Positions 18,010 through 26,561 of a stretch of 64,000 bases of DNA are shown piece after piece (positions within the stretch are counted from its first letter, which is position 1; the number at the start of each line of letters is the position of its first letter). The notes under the pieces were generated by a model. It saw nothing but the letters and a program-made list of their open reading frames with translations, was not told the origin of the DNA and did not search any database. This DNA comes from Chloroflexota bacterium (GTDB taxonomy: Bacteria; Chloroflexota; Dehalococcoidia; Lucifugimonadales; Lucifugimonadaceae). A program made the position numbers and the translations under genes. The stretch spans positions 1 through 64,000 of the forward strand of contig JABMNO010000021.1 of the NCBI GenBank assembly GCA_013204555.1. Reading direction: 5' to 3'.

Positions 18010-18683
18010 GCGGCGCTTCAATCTCATACAACCCGAACCCACGGTTCGTGCCAGACGATATTGAGCTGAGGTTTGGCGCCACTCCGGATGCAGCGATTCT
18101 GTTCGACTCAGCGGCCAACGAGCTAACCCTGCAGACCACAAATGCGCTGAACGTTCTGCAGGACCGGCTGAAGATCGACACCGGTACGGCAACGCCGAAC
18201 GTTTCCATGGCGGTACCGCTGGTTGTTGATGACACGACAGACGCCACGTCAATCACTGCGGGCGCGATCGTCAGTGCTGGAGGGATTGCTGCCGCAAAGA
18301 GCGCGATTGTGGGCGAGGACCTGACAATTGGCGCGGCGGCGGCAAACAGGCAGTTTCGTCAGGCTACCGCCAACATTCAGGGTGTGGATACAACGGCTGG
18401 GGGCACGCAAATCCTGGACTTCAATGCAAGTGCGCCAAACGGGGGCCTTGTTCTCGTCATCGGCCACCTGGATACAGGTGCGGATACGGCGTTTCTGGAC
18501 CTGATTTTGGTGCCGGAAGAGGCAGGGGGAACGCCGGTTGTGATCCAGGCGATCAGCACGCGTGGCACGCCTGCAGCGCGTACCTATTCGGTGCCAACCG
18601 AAAGAAAACTCAACTTGTTGATGTCCGCAGGATCGTATGACGCGGCAACTCACGTTGTATCTGGAGCTCCATCACCCCTCTAG
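18006..18683 (+). CDS. Phage structural protein, beta-rich (fibre/decoration-like)
   Basis: 225 aa, Ala/Thr/Gly-rich, with no signal peptide or membrane helix. The first 60 residues resemble the beginning of phage fibre-like proteins (ELRFG, ILFDSAANELTLQTTN), and the C-terminal 100 resemble a beta-sandwich. It is joined to the gene before by ATGA. Likely part of the particle surface, but no family can be named with confidence. Confidence 0.5.
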   Translation: MSGASISYNPNPRFVPDDIELRFGATPDAAILFDSAANELTLQTTNALNVLQDRLKIDTGTATPNVSMAVPLVVDDTTDATSITAGAIVSAGGIAAAKSAIVGEDLTIGAAAANRQFRQATANIQGVDTTAGGTQILDFNASAPNGGLVLVIGHLDTGADTAFLDLILVPEEAGGTPVVIQAISTRGTPAARTYSVPTERKLNLLMSAGSYDAATHVVSGAPSPL

Positions 18684-18773
18684 CCCAAGAGCTAACGCAC
18701 TTGAGGGGCCGATCCCGCCAGACGATAAGACAAAAGAAAAACCCAGAATTCAAGTACACAAAAGGACAAAAAG

Positions 18774-18998
18774 ATGCCAACCGTTTACATCGACGACGCG
18801 ATCGACTTTCTCTCCGTCACCCATCAGCGCCAGAGTATCGCTATAGCCACGGGGCGGCGACTGCGAGATGAGAGCAGTTCGTTTCTGGCATCGGCGAGAA
18901 GCAACTTTCTCCAACGTGTGAAAGACGCCCTTAACGAGCTCGATGACGCTACTGCCAAACAGATGGCCATTGATGTAGTAGCTGATCGGCGGCCATAA
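18774..18998 (+). CDS. Small hypothetical protein in the phage module
   Basis: 74 aa, helical and charged in its second half. No recognisable family. It sits 90 bp after the previous gene, after a stretch with an AAAGGA-like site (about 18760), and its stop is directly followed by the next ATG. Could be a scaffolding or assembly factor; this is a guess from position. Confidence 0.5.
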   Translation: MPTVYIDDAIDFLSVTHQRQSIAIATGRRLRDESSSFLASARSNFLQRVKDALNELDDATAKQMAIDVVADRRP

Positions 18999-19298
18999 AT
19001 GTGCGAAAGGCAAGGTGAACCGGAGATGACGTTCGATGAACACGTGCTGACCTTCCTGGATGATCTGACTGATCTCCTGGAGTGCAGGGACCTGGCGAAG
19101 GCTGCGATTGCGGCTGACATTAGAGAACAGAAGCTACTCGCGACGCGCCACGTCTGGGCAGCGAAACAGGCACTTTTAGATGGCAATCTTTCAACGCACG
19201 ACAGCGAATGGGATATGGCCTCAGTTTGTACAGACCGGATCCATCGCGGGGTGTTAGCACTGCACGAGATGGAACAGCGGAAAAAGGTTGTGTGGTAG
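18999..19298 (+). CDS. Small hypothetical protein in the phage module
   Basis: 99 aa if read from ATG 18999, 90 aa if from ATG 19026, which has a GGAG close by and may be the better start. Mostly helical, with Cys residues and an acidic N-terminal half (LTFLDDLTDLLE). No family recognised. Adjacent, without a gap, to both the previous small gene and the connector gene, so probably part of the head operon. Confidence 0.5.
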   Translation: MCERQGEPEMTFDEHVLTFLDDLTDLLECRDLAKAAIAADIREQKLLATRHVWAAKQALLDGNLSTHDSEWDMASVCTDRIHRGVLALHEMEQRKKVVW

Positions 19299-20144
19299 AT
19301 GGCAATTGGATCTGCACCCACTGGCGTGATCAATACGTACGCCACGCTTGCTTCAGTTAAGGCACGGGCAGCTATTACCAGTACGACCAATGACTCAGAA
19401 ATGTGGATGACGGTGCACTCGGCGTCACGCGTTGTGGACCGGCATTGCAATCGGCACTTCTTTGTGGTGCTGGCGAGCCGGGCGTTTGACGTGGCCAATG
19501 TTCACCGGATTAACATCCCGGATCTCGCTGTGATCGCTGCGATCAGCGAGGACCGGGACGGTGATCGCGTTTATGAGGTCACACGGGATGCCGCTGATTA
19601 TCTGCTCTGGCCTGCTAACGCAGAGCCGCAGAGCGTTAATGGAGTCCCGTACAACGCTATATTGGCGGACCCTTACGGTGTTCGGCCGGATTTTCCGGCC
19701 GGATTTCGTCGAGTTCAGATCACGGGTGAGTGGGGCTATCGCAAGGTCGCTCGCGACTCGGGCACGACCCTCAATCACGGCGGACCGCTCAGCGTAGGCG
19801 TCACCTCAGTGACGGTGGCCAATGGAACAAAGATCGCGTCCGGACAGACGCTGCTGCTGGAGAGCGAGCAGATGTTCATTCGCGACGTGGCGACAGATCT
19901 CGTCACGGTCGAACGGGGGGTAAACGGTACGAGTGAGGTCACACACGTGGACGGTATTACCATCTCAATTTGCGAGTACCCGGCGCCGGTGGTTGAGGCG
20001 ACGACCTTGATCGCTGCGCGGCTCTGGAAGCGGAAGGACATTCCACTTGGTGATGGGCTCGACGTGAACTCATCGGCGTCAGATAGCGATATCACAGCGT
20101 TGCTGGGCGGTTACAGGCGAATTCCTCTGGGGTCTGCGGCCTAG
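19299..20144 (+). CDS. Head-tail connector / head completion protein (gp6-like)
   Basis: 281 aa. The N-terminal 110 residues match the connector pattern of HK97 gp6-like proteins: an ITGYATLADVK-type opening (here INTYATLASVKAR), then a helix with ASRVVDRHCNRHFF. The helical C-terminus resumes with VEATTLIAARLWKRK. Between them is an inserted beta-rich domain (about 150-225) that is not typical. Such proteins form the ring below the portal that closes the filled head and receives the tail. It is followed directly by the terminator-like gene. Confidence 0.65.
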   Translation: MAIGSAPTGVINTYATLASVKARAAITSTTNDSEMWMTVHSASRVVDRHCNRHFFVVLASRAFDVANVHRINIPDLAVIAAISEDRDGDRVYEVTRDAADYLLWPANAEPQSVNGVPYNAILADPYGVRPDFPAGFRRVQITGEWGYRKVARDSGTTLNHGGPLSVGVTSVTVANGTKIASGQTLLLESEQMFIRDVATDLVTVERGVNGTSEVTHVDGITISICEYPAPVVEATTLIAARLWKRKDIPLGDGLDVNSSASDSDITALLGGYRRIPLGSAA

Positions 20145-20516
20145 ATGAGCATCGTTTCCGCCAGGGCGGGCATAGCGGCCGCCCTGGACACCATCCCTGG
20201 ACTGGCCGTTGCAACTTACCCAATCAACGAAGTTCAGGAGTCTCCATCTGTCGCGATTGAACTTGAGCAAGTGAACTACACCGACCTCACGTACCGATTC
20301 CGACTCAAGTTGGAGATAGCTTCGTGGGATGAAGATACGTCATATGGCGAGATCGACCTCTATCTCGAACTCACCGGGACCAAAAGCATCCACGCTGTGA
20401 TTGTGGCCGATCCCGCGTGCATCGCTATCGAAGCGGCTGTGGTGAACCCGCCGAAGCGGTCGACTCAGCGTCATCCTAGTGCGGACATAGTAGTGGTCTT
20501 TACGGATGTGGCATAG
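20145..20516 (+). CDS. Neck/tail-terminator-like phage protein
   Basis: 123 aa. The pattern is that of small alpha/beta tail-terminator or neck proteins: an Ala-rich helix ARAGIAAALDTIPGL, then paired strands SVAIELEQVNY and RFRLKLEIAS, and a helix with LELTGTKSIHAVI. These proteins sit between connector and tail tube. It is the last particle gene with a recognisable fold; no tail-tube, tape-measure or baseplate gene follows. Confidence 0.55.
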   Translation: MSIVSARAGIAAALDTIPGLAVATYPINEVQESPSVAIELEQVNYTDLTYRFRLKLEIASWDEDTSYGEIDLYLELTGTKSIHAVIVADPACIAIEAAVVNPPKRSTQRHPSADIVVVFTDVA

Positions 20517-20519
20517 GCA

Positions 20520-20756
20520 ATGGGCAACAACCCAGTAACCGTGAAGCCCACGTCTCAAGATGGCGAATTCGATCGTGATCTGATGCTACGTGGGCTGTGG
20601 GACTCGCTGCATGAGCTCAGGGACACGGTCGAAAACGACCACGATCATCGCCTTCGCAGAATCGAAGCCGATTTGAGGTGGCTGACGCTGTTGCTGGGAG
20701 CGGAGATTGTGGCGCTGATTTCGGCTTCGATAGCGACTATTGCTGGCAGCAATTAG
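20520..20756 (+). CDS. Small membrane-anchored protein at the end of the phage module
   Basis: 78 aa. A charged helical N-terminal part (about 15-50, rich in D, E, R, H) is followed by a single hydrophobic helix LLLGAEIVALISASIATI near the C-terminus. That layout resembles small phage proteins next to lysis or tail genes, such as haemolysin XhlA-like proteins (coiled coil plus C-terminal anchor). Separated from the previous gene by 3 bp. Lysis role is possible but unproven. Confidence 0.5.
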   Translation: MGNNPVTVKPTSQDGEFDRDLMLRGLWDSLHELRDTVENDHDHRLRRIEADLRWLTLLLGAEIVALISASIATIAGSN

Positions 20757-20800
20757 GTGCGGCTCACAAGAAGCGTCAGCCCGGATGAAGGTAGGCGCGC

Positions 20801-20849
20801 GTGCCTGGATCCCGGATATCTCCGCCGGGCCTCCGATTCCGGGATGACG
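20801..20849 (+). repeat. 49-bp interspersed repeat, copy 1
   Basis: 49 bp that match 40797-40845 in the same orientation at 45 of 49 positions. It contains GATTCCGG-type half palindromes. It begins 45 bp after the last gene of the capsid module, while copy 2 lies about 120 bp upstream of the terminase promoter. Looks like a REP-type intergenic element. The surrounding 315 bp (20757-21071) otherwise holds only a TATAAT at 21004-21009. Confidence 0.7.
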
Positions 20850-21071
20850 GGTGGGGCAACGGGTTCTCGCCCTATTTCTGAAGTGACGATGGCGCTGAGG
20901 CGATAAGAAAGATCAGTTCGCCCACCAAACCGTGTATTTAGCGGTACCGTTTCGATACCTCTCGTGATACGATTTGACCGGTGTTTATGCGTATTTACAC
21001 GGGTATAATGCCAATGAATACGAGATATGCTAAACCAATGTGGTCGATTTTAAAGATGGAAGGTCGGTAGG

Positions 21072-21251
21072 TTGGAGAGCAGGCAACTGAAGCCAAGTGA
21101 GGCTCGAGAGATGGCGGTCAGTTTGAAGAGACTGGTGACAGACTGTCCTCCCGAGTTTCGAGAGCGTGTGCGTGAATTTGAGCAGCAGATTCGTTCACGT
21201 CACGAGTTGAATCCAGCCAAATCGCCGAGAGATACTCGCTTCAATTGGTAG
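21072..21251 (+). CDS. Small basic hypothetical protein
   Basis: 59 aa from TTG 21072 with GGAAGG about nine bases upstream, and TATAAT at 21004-21009 as a possible -10. Strongly charged and helical (SEAREMAVSLKRL, PEFRERVREFEQQIRSR). A rho-independent terminator follows at 21277. These signals together make a real small gene likely, though no family is recognised. Lying just outside the capsid module, it could be a phage-associated regulator or an unrelated gene. Confidence 0.5.
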   Translation: MESRQLKPSEAREMAVSLKRLVTDCPPEFRERVREFEQQIRSRHELNPAKSPRDTRFNW

Positions 21252-21276
21252 CCACTTCTCAATAAGCGGTAACATG

Positions 21277-21303
21277 CGGGCCAGCTATTCAGCGGCCCGT
21301 TTT
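21277..21303 (+). terminator. Rho-independent terminator
   Basis: CGGGCC (21277-21282) pairs with GGCCCG (21294-21299) across an 11-nt loop and is followed by TTTT. It closes the 59-aa gene and may end the transcript from the phage module. Confidence 0.6.
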
Positions 21304-21308
21304 CGCGT

Positions 21309-22841
21309 TTGTCGGTAGTGGACGACCATATGCCAGATCCTTCAATTCAGGTGACGGACCAGCGCACTGCGTTTGAGTACCTGGGCGATGTCTACCACCC
21401 CAACGTGGTTGATTCAGTTCGGGCCGCGCTGCTTGACCGGCCAGATGCCGTCAAGGCTGCGGTTATTGAGCGCAACTACATCGACTTCGATTACATAGCC
21501 GCACATCAGATGCAGGGAGCGCGCTCGTTTCGACCGGTTCGGAAGGACACCACCCGGTTCCACTTCTTCTCAGCCGAGCTGGATGAGGATGCCCTGAGTG
21601 AGGTCACAGAATCTAGAGCGCAATTCTTACAAGACCACTACCTGGGATTCGTCGTAGTTCGTAACGGCCGCCCCCAGACACTAAGCCGATCTGTCATCAT
21701 TCCGCCACCTAAATATGGTGGTGCGCAAGCATTCTTTCCTAGTCGCGCCAGCTACCGGGTCAACCTGACCGGGTTCGACCTGGAGGTCTCCGGATGCCCC
21801 TACATGTCTCAGGACCACGGCTCGCTCGCGTGCGCCACCGCTTCCATCTGGATGGCAACCGATTCAGTAGCGGCCAAGGACTCCCGCATGCCCGCGTTCA
21901 CAACATCTGAGATCACAAGCCTGGCGGTAGGCGTTGAGCGGCCGTACAGCCCCATCGTGGGCCGTGCCGGTCTTCAAGCGAGCCAGATCGAATACGCACT
22001 GATCAGGATGGGCTACGACCCTCGATCGCTCAACGGTCCAAGCTACCAGAGCGCCGTCGACTCAATCGCTGGTTACGGTGAGAGTGGTCTCGCCGCCATT
22101 CTCGGAGTGTTCCTCCCGGAGTCGCAGACCTGGCACACGGTTACCGTGATTGGACACACCCTGCGTACTCAGGCCACTGTATCTCCGGCGCCATCCGCCG
22201 TAGCTGCAACAGCGTTCACTGGCGATGTGATCGTCCACGATGATCAGGAGGGCATGTACGAAGTAGCCGTGATGGTGCCCGCCAGCGATCGCAACTCTCG
22301 TGTTGAGATCCCGATCATGATTCGCCGCTTTGGCGGGCGTTGGTCCTACGCGGAGGTTCAGGACGTGATTATCCCGGTGCCATCGCGAGTGCTGCTCGAC
22401 TACGAGAACGCGGCGGCACAGGCGAGGGCGCTATTGGAGGATTACGGCACAACGGCGGGTGTTGTTACGCCAGACAACGTGGTGGTCCGGCCAATCCTGA
22501 CCCACTCAGCGCGGTTCAAACGCAATCTGCTGCGTCGTGATGACATGCCCACGGAGGTTCGCGACGCTTACCGGTTCCTGCCAATGCCGCGCTATGTGTG
22601 GCTCGTAGAGTTCGCGTATGAGTCGAACTGGGACGTTACCGATGCTGACGGGTTATCGGTATTTGGCGAGGTGATACTCGATAGCACCACTCCGCCTGCT
22701 GTCTCGCCATCGGTTCTTGCAGTACACACGCCCGGCAACGTCTGGACACTGACCGTGGAGGGCTACGAAATCCACGAGGGTTGGCTTGCAGTCACCGAGA
22801 ACGACGGGTACAAGCCCTACACGATCGCCTCCCGCCCCTAG
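21309..22841 (+). CDS. Unknown protein with a papain/C39-like cysteine protease-type core
   Basis: 510 aa (from TTG 21309) or 503 aa (from ATG 21330, more likely because the TTG sits inside the terminator region). No signal peptide. Residues about 170-190 read YMSQDHGSLACATASIWM, a Gln six positions before a Cys at a helix start, as in papain-like and C39 peptidases. HTVTVIGH about 105 residues later and a following VIVHDDQ supply the candidate His and Asp. Around 75-110 and 350-500 it is beta-rich and unrecognised. It could be a peptidase, a transglutaminase-like enzyme or a toxin-type effector. It stands alone next to the phage module. Confidence 0.55.
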   Translation: MSVVDDHMPDPSIQVTDQRTAFEYLGDVYHPNVVDSVRAALLDRPDAVKAAVIERNYIDFDYIAAHQMQGARSFRPVRKDTTRFHFFSAELDEDALSEVTESRAQFLQDHYLGFVVVRNGRPQTLSRSVIIPPPKYGGAQAFFPSRASYRVNLTGFDLEVSGCPYMSQDHGSLACATASIWMATDSVAAKDSRMPAFTTSEITSLAVGVERPYSPIVGRAGLQASQIEYALIRMGYDPRSLNGPSYQSAVDSIAGYGESGLAAILGVFLPESQTWHTVTVIGHTLRTQATVSPAPSAVAATAFTGDVIVHDDQEGMYEVAVMVPASDRNSRVEIPIMIRRFGGRWSYAEVQDVIIPVPSRVLLDYENAAAQARALLEDYGTTAGVVTPDNVVVRPILTHSARFKRNLLRRDDMPTEVRDAYRFLPMPRYVWLVEFAYESNWDVTDADGLSVFGEVILDSTTPPAVSPSVLAVHTPGNVWTLTVEGYEIHEGWLAVTENDGYKPYTIASRP

Positions 22842-22940
22842 CCGTAATTACTTCGGTGTTTGCTCCTCGCGCCTATCTGCGGATGCCACTCTGATGTATA
22901 TTCGGCATCCTGCAAAATAGATGATCGGGGAGAAGTGTAG

Positions 22941-23969
22941 ATGGGACCACGAATCGGAATACTTGGCGCTGGTGCTATTGGCGGAGTTGTTGGCGGTGAG
23001 CTGACACGGGCGGGTCACGATGTCACGCTGATCGATATGTGGCCTGAGCACGTCAACGCCATGAAGGCCAACGGCCTCACGGTGACCAAGCGTGACGAAG
23101 AGTTCAACACTCCGGTCAATGCGCTGCATATTCACGAACTCCAGAACATCAATGAGAAGTTCGACTACGGCTTTCTGGCCGTGAAGTCTTACGACACCGA
23201 GTGGGCGGCGGCGCTAATCGACAACTACGTAAAAGATGGCGGCGCAGTGGTCGATTTCCAGAATGGAATAAACGACGAGCGGGTGGCAGCGGTTGTCGGT
23301 GTCGAGCGGGCAATGGCCTGCATAATCACGATTGGCGCCGGGATGTACGAGGCCGGCCACGTGATCCGATCAGACGCTGGCGAAATCGGATTCAAGATTG
23401 GTGAGCATGATGGCTCTGACACCCCACGGGCGCAGGAGCTGGTCAAGGTAATGAGCGATGTGGCGGCGGCCAAACTCACTACCAACATGTGGGGTGATCG
23501 CTGGTCCAAGCTGGCAGTCAACTGCATGGCGAATCCGGTTGCAGGCCTGTCAGGCCTCGGCTCCGCCGAAGTTCGTACAGACCCTGTGGCCAGCCGTATT
23601 GCGATCCGGATGGCTGCGGAAGTGATTAGCGTTGCCCGCGCACTCGGACACGACGTCGAACCGATATTCGGAATTGATCCGGATCGCTTTGTGAACGCTG
23701 CCAAGGGCATCGAGACGGAAGAGTTGCAAACGGATATGGCTACAGGTGCCGAAGCACTCGCCGGAGGCCAACCGTCGTTCTTGCAGGACGTCCTGAAGCA
23801 CCGCCGCACTGAGATCGAATTCCTCAGCGGTTACGTCTCTGAAAAGGGACTCGAAGCAGGGGTAGCAACACCGTTCTGCGATAAGATAGTCGAGACAGTT
23901 CTGAGCCACGGCGTAGGCAAGCTAGAGCCCAAACCAGAAAACCTCGCTCCACTTGAAGCGCTGCTTTAG
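22941..23969 (+). CDS. Ketopantoate reductase-family (ApbA/PanE) dehydrogenase
   Basis: 342 aa. Rossmann fold at the N-terminus with GILGAGAIGGVVGGEL as the NADP loop, then DYGFLAVKSYDT and NGINDE blocks. The C-terminal helical domain has the catalytic-type Lys in RWSKLAVNCMANPVAGLSG. ApbA/PanE enzymes reduce 2-dehydropantoate to pantoate with NADPH, but paralogues on other 2-keto acids are common. Length is slightly above PanE (about 300). The neighbours (aldolase, F420-type oxidoreductase) suggest a catabolic rather than coenzyme A role. Confidence 0.8.
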   Translation: MGPRIGILGAGAIGGVVGGELTRAGHDVTLIDMWPEHVNAMKANGLTVTKRDEEFNTPVNALHIHELQNINEKFDYGFLAVKSYDTEWAAALIDNYVKDGGAVVDFQNGINDERVAAVVGVERAMACIITIGAGMYEAGHVIRSDAGEIGFKIGEHDGSDTPRAQELVKVMSDVAAAKLTTNMWGDRWSKLAVNCMANPVAGLSGLGSAEVRTDPVASRIAIRMAAEVISVARALGHDVEPIFGIDPDRFVNAAKGIETEELQTDMATGAEALAGGQPSFLQDVLKHRRTEIEFLSGYVSEKGLEAGVATPFCDKIVETVLSHGVGKLEPKPENLAPLEALL

Positions 23970-23993
23970 GTCAGCGGGTCTCGCGCTGACTGG

Positions 23994-24040
23994 CATCTGG
24001 TAGCTGAGGGGCTCGCCCCTCTTAGTCACGTCGCCAGATG
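23994..24040 (+). terminator. Nested hairpin, probable terminator
   Basis: GAGGGG (24006-24011) and CCCCTC (24016-24021) form a tight hairpin followed by TT. It is enclosed by CATCTGG (23994-24000) pairing with CCAGATG (24034-24040). Another stem, GTCAGCG with CGCTGAC, lies just upstream at 23970-23990. Position after the reductase stop suggests transcription termination, although the T-run is short. Confidence 0.45.
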
Positions 24041-24132
24041 TCGCGCCACGTTGGAGTCACGCGCCAGAACAACCCACAGGGTAAAGTAGCCGACCATCGC
24101 GGTTGCGGTGTGAATTGAAGGCGGGGACGGGG

Positions 24133-24855
24133 ATGCGCAAAAGTAATATCAGAGCAAAGATGACGGCGGGCGAGAAGGCGATTGGCTTTGGGATCACCTT
24201 CCCATCGGTGGAGATGTTCGACATCGTCGGCCATCTCGGTTTCGATTACGCCCACCTTGACGCTGAGCATGGCGTGTTCGATTTTGGCGACGTAGAGGAC
24301 ATGTGCCGCATCGCGGATATGCACAACATGACTTGCACCGCACGCATTCCCAACATCGACACCTCCACGATTCTCCGGTTCCTGGATCGCGGCATCATGG
24401 GCATCCTGGCTCCACACATCTCGAACCGGGATGAGGCGGAGCAGGCAGCGAAGGCCTCCCGTTACGGGCCGGAAGGTGAGCGCAGCTTCGGTACGGGACG
24501 CGGCAGGGATTACGGCTTGCGCAAACCGCCAGCGGAGTACATGGCTGAGTTTAATCACGAGATGGTGCTTGGCGTCCAGATTGAAACGGCAGAAGGCGTT
24601 GAAAAGATTGATGAGATCCTGGAAGTGGATGGCATCGACTACATCACATTTGGCCCGGCGGACCTGGCGCAGTCGCTTGGTCATCCGGGTGACGCTGGCC
24701 ACGCCGACGTAAAGGCAGCGATGGCAGGCGTGACGCAGCGGGTGCACGATGCCGGCAGATTGATGTCGGAAGACGTGATGGAGAGCATGAACTTCGTGAT
24801 GTGGATGCCTCCGCTCCTCAAGCAGTGGTTGGAAAATGCAAGATCTTCGGGTTGA
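24133..24855 (+). CDS. HpcH/HpaI-family aldolase
   Basis: About 240 aa from ATG 24133, with a G-rich site just upstream. TIM-barrel class II aldolase/citrate lyase type: GFGITFPSVEMFDIVGHLGFDYAHLDAEHG near the start holds the catalytic His and metal-side Glu region. RIPNIDTSTILRFLDRGIMGILAPHI and VQIETAEGVEKIDEIL (metal-binding Glu) and DYITFGPADLAQSLG follow. Members cleave 4-hydroxy-2-keto acids to pyruvate plus an aldehyde. Its end overlaps the next gene by 20 bp, so they are co-transcribed. Confidence 0.85.
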   Translation: MRKSNIRAKMTAGEKAIGFGITFPSVEMFDIVGHLGFDYAHLDAEHGVFDFGDVEDMCRIADMHNMTCTARIPNIDTSTILRFLDRGIMGILAPHISNRDEAEQAAKASRYGPEGERSFGTGRGRDYGLRKPPAEYMAEFNHEMVLGVQIETAEGVEKIDEILEVDGIDYITFGPADLAQSLGHPGDAGHADVKAAMAGVTQRVHDAGRLMSEDVMESMNFVMWMPPLLKQWLENARSSG

Positions 24856-25609
24856 TCCGTCAACGCTGCTGGTTGGCGTAGACGGGTGCAAGAACGGCTG
24901 GATTTGCGCTGGTGCCGAACTGGGCGATCTCTCCAACGTTCGGTTGATGACCATCAAGCGGTTCGACGACCTATTTCACGCATTTGGGTCCTCCCCCGGA
25001 ATAGTTACGGTCGATATTCCCGTTGGTCTGGTCAATGATGGCAATCGTGCGGTCGAGAGCGCTGCGCGCAGAATACTCGGTAGCCAGGCGTCATCGGTGT
25101 TTACGCCGCCGGAGCGGATGTTGCTTGAGTATGCAAGCCTCAACGGCCACCTTGAGTCGCCCTATCCATCGAGCTATGACGAATCCTATGACGCGGTCAA
25201 TGAATGGGCTGGCAACTTCCTCGGCCACGGAGTTGCGAGGCAGGCGTTTGGGATCTACGGCAAGATAGCTGAGGTCGACCGCTATATGACCGCCGAGCGT
25301 GATCCTCGCGTTCACGAGGCGCATCCAGAGCTGATCTTCCGCGAGATGAACGCCGGTGAGCAGGTGCCACCAAAGCGGCAGGTAGAGGGGCTGGAATCGC
25401 GCGCCGCGCTGCTGGTCGATCACCTCGACGTGAACGCCGATTTGCTGTCTGTTGGTGGAGATAGTTCCGTCAAAAATAGCCGTAACGACGAGCTCGACGC
25501 GTTGGCGCTCCTCTGGACAGCGAAGCGAATCGCAACAGGCGAGGCAAAGCGCATTCCAGAGGTGGTCGACTTCGATCCGGTTGGGCTGGATATGGCCATG
25601 TGGTACTGA
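24836..25609 (+). CDS. DUF429 family protein (predicted RNase H-like fold)
   Basis: 257 aa. Typical blocks: VGVDGCKNGWICAGAE at the N-terminus, VTVDIPVGLVNDGNR, ARRILGSQASSVFTPP, the KIAEVDRYM helix, VHEAHPELIFREM and the C-terminal DELDALALLWTA. The conserved acidic residues (D of VDGCK, D of VDIP, late D pair) fit the RNase H-like prediction for DUF429. Biochemical function is unknown. Overlaps the aldolase gene by 20 bp and is followed 22 bp later by the F420-type oxidoreductase gene. Confidence 0.8.
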   Translation: MQDLRVDPSTLLVGVDGCKNGWICAGAELGDLSNVRLMTIKRFDDLFHAFGSSPGIVTVDIPVGLVNDGNRAVESAARRILGSQASSVFTPPERMLLEYASLNGHLESPYPSSYDESYDAVNEWAGNFLGHGVARQAFGIYGKIAEVDRYMTAERDPRVHEAHPELIFREMNAGEQVPPKRQVEGLESRAALLVDHLDVNADLLSVGGDSSVKNSRNDELDALALLWTAKRIATGEAKRIPEVVDFDPVGLDMAMWY

Positions 25610-25631
25610 GGATGGAGATTACGAAAGCGAC

Positions 25632-26561
25632 ATGAAGATCGGAATCGGAATTGGTCCTCTGCCGCGGGATAAGCGCGACCTCAACGGCAATATTGAGTGG
25701 GTCGTCGATGCTGAATCAGACGGATTTGATTCACTCTGGATATCTCACGGAATGTCGATAGATTCGCTACAACTCGTCGCCCTCGCCGGTCAGCGGACTT
25801 CGAGGATAGAGCTCATAACCGGCGTAATCCCCGTCTACTCCAGATCACCACTCCTCATGGCGCAGGAGGCGCTCACGGCCAATGAGGCTGCTGGTGGTCG
25901 ATTGAGCCTGGGGCTTGGCGTCGCACATCCGGAGTCGACCGCAACGCTGTGGAACGCCACCTACGACCGCCCGGCGAAGTACATGCGCGAGTATCTGGGA
26001 GCGCTAAGTCCGCTGCTTGAAGAGCGGGCAGTCGACTTTTCTGGCGAGATGATCATTACTTCAGCTTCGATGGGCTTCAAGAGCGCGCCAACACCGCCAG
26101 TCCTCATTGCGGCGATGGCGCCCATGATGCTGAAGTTGGCCGGTGAGCAGACGGCCGGAACGATACTGTGGATGTGTGGTCGCAAGACCGTCGAGACCCA
26201 CATCGCGCCTCGGATCAACGAAGCGGCTGATAGCGCTGACCGTCCAGCGCCACGAATATGCGTCGCGCTGCCAATCTGCGTTACCGATGAGCCTGAAGCC
26301 GCGCGCGAATCGGTCGCGGCGACTCTGGGCGGCTACGGTCGGCTGATCAACTACCGCAAGGCTCTCGATATTGAGGGCGCATCCGGCCCGGAGGACGTGG
26401 CGATAGTTGGGAATGAAGATGAGGTGGAAGCACAGCTACGCGCATTCGCAGCGGCGGGGGCAACAGATTTCTTCGCATCGTTCACAGCCACGCGCAGGGG
26501 AGATACAGAGTCGCCGATAAGAACGCGCGACCTCCTAAAACGCCTGGTGGGGAAGGTTTAG
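25632..26561 (+). CDS. Luciferase-like, F420- or FMN-dependent oxidoreductase
   Basis: 309 aa from ATG 25632; a longer open frame upstream is out of frame with, and inside, the DUF429 gene. TIM barrel of the bacterial luciferase superfamily: KIGIGIGPLP, an early DGFDSLWISHG, ELITGVIPVYSRSPLLMAQEALTANEAAGGRLSLGLGVAHP and a C-terminal GNEDEVEAQLRAFAAAG. These blocks fit LLM-class F420-dependent reductases and mycobacterial-type oxidoreductases. Such paralogues are strikingly abundant in SAR202-type Chloroflexota. Substrate unknown. Confidence 0.85.
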   Translation: MKIGIGIGPLPRDKRDLNGNIEWVVDAESDGFDSLWISHGMSIDSLQLVALAGQRTSRIELITGVIPVYSRSPLLMAQEALTANEAAGGRLSLGLGVAHPESTATLWNATYDRPAKYMREYLGALSPLLEERAVDFSGEMIITSASMGFKSAPTPPVLIAAMAPMMLKLAGEQTAGTILWMCGRKTVETHIAPRINEAADSADRPAPRICVALPICVTDEPEAARESVAATLGGYGRLINYRKALDIEGASGPEDVAIVGNEDEVEAQLRAFAAAGATDFFASFTATRRGDTESPIRTRDLLKRLVGKV

